In this document: positions 1 through 5,778 of the stretch, one piece after another | How the letters are laid out: the number at the start of each line of letters is the position of its first letter | How positions within the stretch are numbered: the first letter of the stretch is position 1 | Assembly (NCBI GenBank): GCA_017428585.1 | Contig: JAFRQN010000006.1 | Coordinates: 1 to 7,797, forward strand | Direction: 5' to 3' | DNA length: 7,797 nt | Origin: Bacteroidota bacterium | Lineage (GTDB): Bacteria; Bacteroidota; Ignavibacteria; Kapaibacteriales; UBA2268 | The notes under the pieces: model-generated | The model's input: only the letters and a program-made list of their open reading frames with translations | Databases searched by the model: none | Told to the model about the DNA's origin: nothing | Position numbers and translations under genes: made by a program

Positions 1-138
1 TATTTGAATTATTTTATAAGAATCAAAAAGATATTCTAATAGTAATTTTTATATGTTTTATTTACAATGTAATTGTTTGTTGTGGACTTCAAATAAATTC
101 TTAAATGTTGATAAGTATTATGGATTTACAATATATTA

Positions 139-2883
139 TTATTTTATTTCGTTTATTTTTTCTTGGTACATTTTGAATAGTTTGGATACTATTTCGCTTT
201 CTTCTATATCTGTTTTCATACCGTATAGTTTTAAAACTTCTCTATCGTTTGTATTATGTGCTTTTCTTAGTTCTATCGGCATTGTTTTTTCATCATATAG
301 AGTAGCTAAACTACTGTCTGAATATAATTTCCTTGCATCTAATATAGCCTGTGCTGTTTTTTCTATTTTAACTTTCTGATTGTCAGTTATATCTTCTATC
401 CATGGAAAATTATTATATACAATTTCTTTTGAATAACGATAATCGCTTTTTAATCGTCCCGCTATAGTCCGCATCCACGCCATGTGTACTATTGATGTTA
501 ATATTCCAAAATGATAAAGTTCTGCATTTGGTATTATTTGAACACTATCATTAACTTTTATACTCTTATCTATAAATCCCATTGGAACATATTTTCTATT
601 CTCTGATGAAACACGTGGTACAAGTATATAATCAACTCCTTCTGGTTGTGTTCTTTGTGCAAATAAAGTAGGAGTTTCTGCAAGTTTCCTTGTAGAAGCT
701 GCCTTGCTGTTTAACCGCATTTGTCTAACAATTTCAATACGCTTCATAACTGTTGGACATTGCTTTATTTCACTTGGATTTGCACCTACAAGCCACAGAC
801 AATATCTTTTTTTATTCTTGATATATTCTTCTGCTCCAAGCAACAAATGAATCCATTGTTTTGATAATGGTTCTTTGGATATTAATTCATCTTTTTCTGC
901 CTCACTAAGAATTAATCCGCCTCCATCTCTTGGCATGTTGCCAAAATTCATTTCTGGTACACTGCATATAGGAGTCTTACGATTATAAATAAATATATTT
1001 TGTGCATCTGTTAAATAACCATTTATATTATTTACAAATTGTATTGAATCATCGCTATATATTTTTTTCTGTTTATTATCTTGAAATAAAGAAAATCCAA
1101 TTATAACACAATGTACATGTGCTTTTGAACTGCTTTCACTATCCCATATAAACGTACGCCATGCAAAATTAATTATCAGACCTTCCTGCATTAATTGTTC
1201 CCATAAAATAGCAACTTGTTCTCCCTGCGTTATACTATTTGAAGATACAAAAGCTGTCTTAATATATGTATTCTTCATATAAGTTACTGCTTTTCTATAC
1301 CAAGCACCTACATAGTCAAGTTCTCCAACACCCTTAATTTTATCACCAAAAAGATTATGCATATCTTTTTTTTGTTCAGCATCCATAATCATTCCTCCTA
1401 TAAATGGAGGATTTCCTATGATATAATTCAGTTTATCAGCTTTTATTACATCATTCCAATCGATTCGAAGAGCGTTTGCCTCTTTGATATTATTATATTC
1501 TTTTAGAGGAAGGTATTCTATTTCAAAATCCTGCGAGATTTCATTCGTCTTTCTCTGCTGTTGAAGTTCTGCTATCCATAATGCTGTTTTGGCTACTGAT
1601 ACCGCAAAATCATTGATTTCTATTCCATAAAATTGATTAATAGATACTTTTATCGGATTGATTAGATTAGCCTGCCCTAATTTCTGAAGCTGTCTTATTA
1701 CATCGTTTTCTAAATTTCGCAATGAAATATATGTTTCCGTTAGAAAATTTCCACTCCCGCAGGCTGGATCCAAGAAAGTTAATTTACTTATTTTATCTTG
1801 AAATTTTAATAGTTCTTTTGTTGTTTTACAATTCTTTAATTCATTTTTTAAGTCATCTAAAAATAAAGGATCGATTACTTTATGTATATTCTCTATTGAT
1901 GTATAGTGCATACCTCCGCTGCGTCTTGTTTCTGGGTTTAATGTAGATTCAAACACAGCTCCAAATATAGTTGGAGATATATCGCTCCAGTCAAATTCTG
2001 CACTCGCTTTTTGTAAAATTAATTCCTTTATTTCTTCAGTAAACTGCGGTATTTCTATATTCTTATTACTGAAAAGTCCGCCGTTGACGTATGGAAAATA
2101 CTTTAGCTCATCCTGTAAGTACTCATCCCTTTCTTCCTGTTTTGTATCTAAAACATTAAATAATTTAATTAAAGCATCACGAAGAAATTGAGCAGGGATA
2201 GGTGCTAAATAATCATGAAATGACGTTTTAGTATTATGTAAAAACAATTCTGCATCTTCAGCAAATAAACAAAAAACAATACGGACGCATAACTGATTAA
2301 GACTCTGCAAGGTATGCGGATCTTCAGGATTTTTATATCTTGGCAGAAGCAGATCATACATTTTTCCAACTAAATCACCCGCCTTAATGGACAGCTCCAT
2401 TTCACGAGAGATATTTTTGCTTGTATCAATCAAAAATTCCAATAGATGATACTCTTTATTTAAATCTTTAACAAGGATTTTTTGTTTTTGAGCTTCACGT
2501 TCACGATTATCTAAATTCATATCATAAACAAAAAACTCTCTAAAATTACATGTAATAATCCAATTAGGTCTTTCATTATTAGGAAGATCATCATTGTATT
2601 CTTTTGCTTGAATAAAAGCATCAGAACTATTTTCTATATCTACATTAGAATTTTTTTGTTCAATAAGAACCTTAGATTTAGGCAGATATACATCTATTCG
2701 ACCAGACCCTTTAATTTTTTTAACTTTTTTCTGATATATTACAAAATCGGTTATATTTTCAACCCCTAAAGCATTTAATAAATCTGTCCAGAAGTTAGAA
2801 GTATTTTCATCTTCAGCATAAAAATCTTTTTCAGTCCATTTTTCAACAAACTTTTTAATTAATGTTTGAATATCCTTTGCCAT
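139..2883 (-). CDS. MmeI-like single-chain restriction-modification enzyme (type IIG/IIL, N6-adenine)
   Basis: A 914-residue bifunctional restriction enzyme and DNA methyltransferase, close to the 919 residues of MmeI. Visible in order: an N-terminal PD-(D/E)XK nuclease with D64 in GRIDVYL and E75-Q-K77 in LIEQK, near MmeI's D-X9-EXK spacing; a helical connector (about 160-320); a motif X-like GMHYTS (324-329); SAM-binding motif I LDPACGSGNF (371-380); motif IV NPPF (491-494), the N6-adenine signature; then a target-recognition and C-terminal region (about 630-890) with MmeI-family stretches such as RTIAGRLKSDYRYS. In this family one chain recognises an asymmetric site, methylates one strand for host protection and cuts about 20 bases away. 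No separate methyltransferase, specificity subunit or controller gene lies beside it. All catalytic motifs are present, with no internal stop. The ATG at 2883 gives the expected N-terminus, although no good Shine-Dalgarno is visible. The recognition sequence cannot be read from this alone. Confidence 0.93.
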   Translation of the reverse strand: MAKDIQTLIKKFVEKWTEKDFYAEDENTSNFWTDLLNALGVENITDFVIYQKKVKKIKGSGRIDVYLPKSKVLIEQKNSNVDIENSSDAFIQAKEYNDDLPNNERPNWIITCNFREFFVYDMNLDNREREAQKQKILVKDLNKEYHLLEFLIDTSKNISREMELSIKAGDLVGKMYDLLLPRYKNPEDPHTLQSLNQLCVRIVFCLFAEDAELFLHNTKTSFHDYLAPIPAQFLRDALIKLFNVLDTKQEERDEYLQDELKYFPYVNGGLFSNKNIEIPQFTEEIKELILQKASAEFDWSDISPTIFGAVFESTLNPETRRSGGMHYTSIENIHKVIDPLFLDDLKNELKNCKTTKELLKFQDKISKLTFLDPACGSGNFLTETYISLRNLENDVIRQLQKLGQANLINPIKVSINQFYGIEINDFAVSVAKTALWIAELQQQRKTNEISQDFEIEYLPLKEYNNIKEANALRIDWNDVIKADKLNYIIGNPPFIGGMIMDAEQKKDMHNLFGDKIKGVGELDYVGAWYRKAVTYMKNTYIKTAFVSSNSITQGEQVAILWEQLMQEGLIINFAWRTFIWDSESSSKAHVHCVIIGFSLFQDNKQKKIYSDDSIQFVNNINGYLTDAQNIFIYNRKTPICSVPEMNFGNMPRDGGGLILSEAEKDELISKEPLSKQWIHLLLGAEEYIKNKKRYCLWLVGANPSEIKQCPTVMKRIEIVRQMRLNSKAASTRKLAETPTLFAQRTQPEGVDYILVPRVSSENRKYVPMGFIDKSIKVNDSVQIIPNAELYHFGILTSIVHMAWMRTIAGRLKSDYRYSKEIVYNNFPWIEDITDNQKVKIEKTAQAILDARKLYSDSSLATLYDEKTMPIELRKAHNTNDREVLKLYGMKTDIEESEIVSKLFKMYQEKINEIK

Positions 2884-2941
2884 AAGATATAAAGGTTCTA
2901 ATAAAATTCAAAAAAAGTAAGATTTTAACTATAATTAAAAT

Positions 2942-2970
2942 AACATATTTTTATGTATTTTTAAAATCAA
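2942..2970 (-). promoter_or_regulatory. Candidate sigma-70-type promoter for the restriction-modification gene
   Basis: On the minus strand TTGATT (2970-2965) is separated by exactly 17 bases from TATGTT (2947-2942). This would place the transcript start near 2935 and leave a leader of about 50 bases before the ATG at 2883. The position makes sense because an intrinsic terminator lies just upstream (2986-3015), so the gene needs its own promoter. In sequence this AT-rich such matches arise by chance, so support is modest. Confidence 0.35.
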
Positions 2971-2985
2971 AAACAAAATATTAAT

Positions 2986-3015
2986 AAAAAAAGAGCAGAA
3001 AAACTGCTCTTTTTT
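2986..3015 (-). terminator. Rho-independent terminator after the small basic protein gene
   Basis: A near-perfect hairpin: GAGCAG (2993-2998) pairs with CTGCTC (3004-3009) around a five-base loop, flanked by seven A on one side and six T on the other. Read on the minus strand it is a GC-containing stem with a U-rich tail, 13 bases beyond the stop at 3028. The symmetry means it could also terminate plus-strand transcription, but no plus-strand gene runs into it. It separates the housekeeping genes from the restriction-modification gene. Confidence 0.88.
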
Positions 3016-3027
3016 ATAAGATAAGAT

Positions 3028-3255
3028 TTATTTCTTTTTTGCTTTTTCAGTCAATAAATCAATAGCTTTCATAGCAGCTATTGTTTTAAGATTTTTACCT
3101 ACATCTTTTCCTGATAATAAATCAGAAGTAGCTTTTCCAGTTTTTAATTTGCGTCCTTGTTTTGTTGTTGGAATACCAGTTGATCTTGCAACTTTTTGTT
3201 TAGCGCTTGTTATTCCTAATAATCTCTTAAGAGAAAAACTAAATCCAGTTCTCAT
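3028..3255 (-). CDS. Small basic conserved protein of unknown function (75 aa)
   Basis: A 75-residue protein with 15 lysines and 4 arginines against 4 acidic residues. Its N-terminal half, SFSLKRLLGITSAKQK followed by TGIPTTKQGRK, resembles a small-protein family I recall from diverse bacteria (pattern F-S-x-K-R-x-x-G-x-x-x-A-K, then G-I-P-x-T-x-x-G-R). I know of no established function for it. No signal peptide or membrane segment is visible, so it is probably cytoplasmic. Its charge suggests binding to nucleic acid or another polyanion, which is inference. The start is the ATG at 3255: GAGAGG lies nine bases upstream, whereas the in-frame TTG at 3264 abuts that site and could not use it. 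The gene stands alone, with 179 bases before it and an intrinsic terminator after it. Confidence 0.8.
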   Translation of the reverse strand: MRTGFSFSLKRLLGITSAKQKVARSTGIPTTKQGRKLKTGKATSDLLSGKDVGKNLKTIAAMKAIDLLTEKAKKK

Positions 3256-3264
3256 AATACACAA

Positions 3265-3270
3265 CCTCTC
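3265..3270 (-). promoter_or_regulatory. Ribosome binding site that decides the start of the small basic gene
   Basis: GAGAGG on the minus strand, nine bases before the ATG at 3255. It sits directly against an upstream in-frame TTG at 3264, which rules that codon out as the start. It is one of the strongest Shine-Dalgarno sequences in the window. Confidence 0.75.
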
Positions 3271-3339
3271 TATATAATGAATAAATATATTCTTAATTAA
3301 ATTAAAAATAAAAGAATAAGACCTGCATCAATACAGCAT

Positions 3340-3345
3340 ATTATA
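3340..3345 (-). promoter_or_regulatory. Candidate -10 box upstream of the small basic gene
   Basis: A perfect TATAAT on the minus strand at 3345-3340, about 85 bases before the ATG at 3255. A weak alternative with TTGTTA and TATAGA spaced by 16 bases lies just upstream. No good -35 element is spaced 17 bases from the TATAAT itself. The rest of the 3256-3434 gap shows nothing else recognisable. Confidence 0.25.
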
Positions 3346-3434
3346 ATTGTCTATACCTTTATATACTAAAATAACAAAATAAAAAATAAATACAAAATAT
3401 ACAATGAAAGATTTATATTTTTCCTGATATTGTT

Positions 3435-4001
3435 TTATATATTAAAAGCATCCCTGTGATTTGCCAAGACTTCAAATAAATTATAATCTAAATTGTCTAT
3501 TTCTATAATAGTTTTATGTTTATAAGCCCTTTTAATATAATCAAGATCTTTTATAAAATTATTTTTCAAAGTATTTATATTTATATTTACGTTTTGTTGT
3601 ATTGAGTTTATTGTTTGAGCAAAAAGATTTTGAGAAAAACAAACAGGAAGAGCAATAATATTACCCAATGGATACTTTTTTATATTGGCAAATTTAATTT
3701 TATCTATATTAGCAACAATTTCTCCAGCTGAAAAGGAAGGAAAGTTTATAATAAAGTTGAAAGATGGATTTTGAAATTGCTGCTTTATGAGCGTAGATGC
3801 AATATTAAACAAATAATCTTCTCTTTTATGCAATAAAGAAGACATTATAGAAGTAGTCGATAGAGCTGTTTTTCTCATATTATTATCTTCATTGACAACA
3901 GAAAAAAAATAATTTTTATATGTATACGTATTGCCGCCTAAAACATCCATTGACTTTTTAAGTAATAAATTATATAATCCAGCCTGCAAAACAAATATCA
4001 T
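3435..4001 (-). CDS. Hypothetical protein (188 aa), no recognised family
   Basis: I do not recognise this protein. It has 188 residues, is rich in asparagine, isoleucine and lysine as expected at this base composition, and opens with a mildly hydrophobic stretch (MIFVLQAGLYNLLLKK) too short and unpunctuated to call a signal peptide. A middle segment (about residues 81-122, including FNFIINFPSF and NIIALPVCF) looks like beta strands. The C-terminal part (about 130-188) is more helical and charged. The ATG at 4001 is supported by an AAAGAGG Shine-Dalgarno ending five bases upstream. It is the last gene of the PASTA-tsaE-yraN run, 84 bases after the restored yraN stop, so it may be co-transcribed or have a promoter in that gap. 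The uninterrupted length and good ribosome binding site argue for a real gene, possibly lineage-specific. Confidence 0.72.
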   Translation of the reverse strand: MIFVLQAGLYNLLLKKSMDVLGGNTYTYKNYFFSVVNEDNNMRKTALSTTSIMSSLLHKREDYLFNIASTLIKQQFQNPSFNFIINFPSFSAGEIVANIDKIKFANIKKYPLGNIIALPVCFSQNLFAQTINSIQQNVNININTLKNNFIKDLDYIKRAYKHKTIIEIDNLDYNLFEVLANHRDAFNI

Positions 4002-4006
4002 TACCG

Positions 4007-4013
4007 CCTCTTT
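4007..4013 (-). promoter_or_regulatory. Ribosome binding site of the 188-residue hypothetical gene
   Basis: AAAGAGG on the minus strand with five bases between GAGG and the ATG at 4001. It supports both the reality of the gene and its start, in a window where most starts lack a clear Shine-Dalgarno. Confidence 0.65.
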
Positions 4014-4085
4014 ATGTAAATTAAATATGAAGAGTTAATAAAAAAACAACAACAAAATACTAATCAATATAATTAATAGGAATAA

Positions 4086-4477
4086 CTATAAATAATAAGC
4101 ATTTTCTACATGCTCAATTATAGGCGCTTTCTTATCCGATAAATCAATAAAAACAGCATCAAAACGACAATCTATATTATTTATTTTTTTCTTATATAAA
4201 TATCCATTGGCAGCATGATACAAGTTATTAATTTTACGATAAGTATTTGGTCAGTCGGTTTTCCAAAAGCATGGTTGGTACGAGTTTTTACTTCAACAAA
4301 TATAAGACAATTATCATTCTGAGCTATTATGTCAATTTCACCCTGCCTGCCAAATTTATAATTCCTATCAAGAATTATATATCCCTTTTTTTTCAAATAA
4401 TCAACCGCAAGATCCTCTCCTTCACTGCCGCATTTTTTATTATATAAAGTATCGTTTATTTTATCTAAAAGAAACAT
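4086..4477 (-). pseudogene. yraN: YraN (UPF0102) family endonuclease-like protein, frameshifted
   Basis: A YraN/UPF0102 protein, a PD-(D/E)XK nuclease-fold family of uncertain function. The first half is intact: GSEGEDLAVDYLKKKGY, then GEIDIIA and FVEVKTR carrying the core D49, E62 and K64, then FGKPTDQI. After this the frame is lost and reading ends early at 4181 with an unrelated tail. The frame that resumes reads TYRKINNLYHAANGYL and later NNIDCRFDAVF, ending at 4086; DCRFD is the conserved C-terminal motif. One missing A in the minus strand (a T missing on the plus strand near 4244/4245) explains the break, and restoring it gives 130 residues, the usual length. I chose the ATG at 4477, seven bases after the tsaE stop. 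The upstream ATG at 4534 would add residues encoded inside tsaE. Either a recent mutation or a sequencing error is possible. Confidence 0.88.
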
Positions 4478-4484
4478 TTTTGCA

Positions 4485-4931
4485 TTATATGTTTTTGGAT
4501 ATTTTAATATGTCTTGTACATTCCTCATTATCATCAGCAGTTATTTCAATAGAATAATCATATTTTGATATAAGATTAAAAGAATTTTCCGACCATTCTA
4601 TCAGCTTAACAAATTCAGAAGAATACAAGTAATCCTCGAAACCCAAATTAATCAATTCTTCTTGATTCTTAATTCGATATAAATCAATATGGAAAAAATT
4701 AAACGGCATACCATCTTTTTCTCCCTCATATTGATTAACAATAGTAAAAGTAGGACTGGCAACAACCTGCTGAACATTAAAGAAAGAACAGATTGATTTT
4801 ATAAATTCAGTTTTTCCGACGCCAAGATCACCATAAAACAGAATAGTATCACCAGAATTGATCTGTTTAGCAAAATCAACCGCTATTTTTTGAGTATCTT
4901 CCAAAGATTTTGAAATATATATATTATTCAT
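4485..4931 (-). CDS. tsaE: TsaE, tRNA threonylcarbamoyladenosine biosynthesis P-loop ATPase
   Basis: TsaE is the ATPase that works with TsaB and TsaD to transfer the threonylcarbamoyl group onto A37 of ANN-decoding tRNAs (t6A modification). The 148-residue product has the family's usual length and signatures: a Walker A loop GDLGVGKT (34-41), SPTFTIVNQY (59-68), the HIDLYR motif (81-86) and IEWSE (111-115). It is a soluble cytoplasmic protein. It starts 11 bases after the PASTA gene stop and ends seven bases before the chosen yraN start, so all three are very probably one transcript. The ribosome binding site before the ATG is weak, which suggests coupled translation. TsaB and TsaD are not in the window and must be encoded elsewhere. 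Confidence 0.96.
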   Translation of the reverse strand: MNNIYISKSLEDTQKIAVDFAKQINSGDTILFYGDLGVGKTEFIKSICSFFNVQQVVASPTFTIVNQYEGEKDGMPFNFFHIDLYRIKNQEELINLGFEDYLYSSEFVKLIEWSENSFNLISKYDYSIEITADDNEECTRHIKISKNI

Positions 4932-4942
4932 ATAATTTTATT

Positions 4943-5677
4943 CTATTTAGACAAAATAATATTAATAGGAGTATCAGGAACAACAGTCTCACCCGCAACA
5001 GGCGTCTGCTCTAAAATAATATCCTGCTGATAAGTTTCATTAACTTTATAATGAATCAATCCCATTGTCAATCCAACTTCATCAAGAATTAATTTAGCTT
5101 CATCAAAAGTTTTACCAACCAAGTTAGGCACCTGAATTTGAGCAACAGGCCCCTTGCTTAATACAACATTAACAGAAGTACCATATAATACTTGTTCACC
5201 TGCACCAATAGACTGTGAAATAATTAAATCCTTGTTTACAGTTTCGCTATTGTCATATTCAACTTTTCCCAATTCTAAATCATTTTCGCTTAAAGCAATT
5301 TCAGCTTCTCTCAAAGACAATAACTGCAAATAAGGAACTTTAACAAGCCTTTTACCTTTGCTGACAGTTACAAATATAACACGCCCTTCCTTGACAGTAG
5401 TTCCAGCCATAGGTTTTTGAGACAAAATAGTTCCAGCAGGCTTGTCCATACTGTATATTTCCTGCGTTATTTTTAAAGCTAAATCTCTTTCATATATATT
5501 GCTTTGTGCCGAAGACAAAGATAAACCTTCTATATTAGGAACAGTAACAGTTTTATTATTTACAATCCAAGGCATAACAACAGAATCAACAAACCAAAGC
5601 AATAAAACAACAACTGCTATATACCCAATAAAAACCAATACATAAGGCTTTAATTTCTTAAATGTTTCGCTATTCAT
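4943..5677 (-). CDS. Membrane-anchored protein with three PASTA repeats
   Basis: A 244-residue protein with a short cytoplasmic N-terminus, one transmembrane helix (about residues 12-30) and three PASTA domains outside the membrane: about 43-107 (starting VTVPNIEGLS), 111-175 (VKVPYLQLLS) and 180-243 (IQVPNLVGKT). Each ends in the usual V-x-V-x-L/V-S-K strand. PASTA domains bind peptidoglycan fragments or beta-lactams and normally sit on Ser/Thr kinases (PknB, PrkC) or class B penicillin-binding proteins. No kinase or transpeptidase domain is present, so this is a stand-alone PASTA protein whose partner is unknown. It heads the operon leading into tsaE. The ATG at 5677 gives a sensible membrane anchor, but the Shine-Dalgarno is weak. 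A role in wall sensing or scaffolding is inferred from the domains only. Confidence 0.92.
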   Translation of the reverse strand: MNSETFKKLKPYVLVFIGYIAVVVLLLWFVDSVVMPWIVNNKTVTVPNIEGLSLSSAQSNIYERDLALKITQEIYSMDKPAGTILSQKPMAGTTVKEGRVIFVTVSKGKRLVKVPYLQLLSLREAEIALSENDLELGKVEYDNSETVNKDLIISQSIGAGEQVLYGTSVNVVLSKGPVAQIQVPNLVGKTFDEAKLILDEVGLTMGLIHYKVNETYQQDIILEQTPVAGETVVPDTPINIILSK

Positions 5678-5724
5678 TCTATATTAATATTCTTTTAATA
5701 TTTAAAATTAATCCCTATTAATAA

Positions 5725-5730
5725 ATTATA
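5725..5730 (-). promoter_or_regulatory. Candidate -10 box for the PASTA-tsaE-yraN operon
   Basis: A perfect TATAAT on the minus strand at 5730-5725, giving a transcript start near 5718 and a leader of about 40 bases before the PASTA start at 5677. No convincing -35 element is found 16-18 bases upstream. The gap 5678-5778 has no GC-rich hairpin, so read-through from the GH3 gene also remains possible. Confidence 0.35.
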
Positions 5731-5778
5731 CAAATATAAAGATAAATTATTTAATTTTAATAAATAATGTAGTTATAG

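Noticed and set aside
53..379. Plus-strand open frame of 108 codons at the left end
   Set aside because: Most of it lies antisense to the conserved C-terminal part of the restriction-modification gene, and its product is a low-complexity F/Y/S-rich chain with no family resemblance.
2943..2956. Inverted repeat ACATA-N4-TATGT overlapping the -10 box of the restriction gene as a possible operator
   Set aside because: Arms of only five bases are expected by chance in DNA this AT-rich, and no controller-protein gene is nearby.
3256..3264. TTG at 3264 as the start of the small basic protein
   Set aside because: It directly abuts the GAGAGG ribosome binding site, leaving no spacing. The ATG at 3255 is nine bases away and begins the conserved-looking sequence.
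3028..4001. The two uncharacterised genes as a toxin-antitoxin pair or defence partner of the restriction enzyme
   Set aside because: They are separated by about 180 bases, have separate expression signals and show no toxin or antitoxin motifs. The terminator also separates them from the restriction gene.
4386..4393. Run of eight T as the cause of the yraN frameshift or as a phase-variation tract
   Set aside because: On the minus strand it encodes part of YLKKKGY in the correct frame, upstream of the break. The frame is lost about 140 bases later, at a non-homopolymer site.
4478..4534. An in-frame ATG at 4534 as the yraN start, overlapping tsaE by 50 bases
   Set aside because: The extra 19 residues are encoded within tsaE's own C-terminal codons and have no YraN-like features. 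The ATG at 4477, seven bases after the tsaE stop, gives the family's usual length once the frame is repaired.
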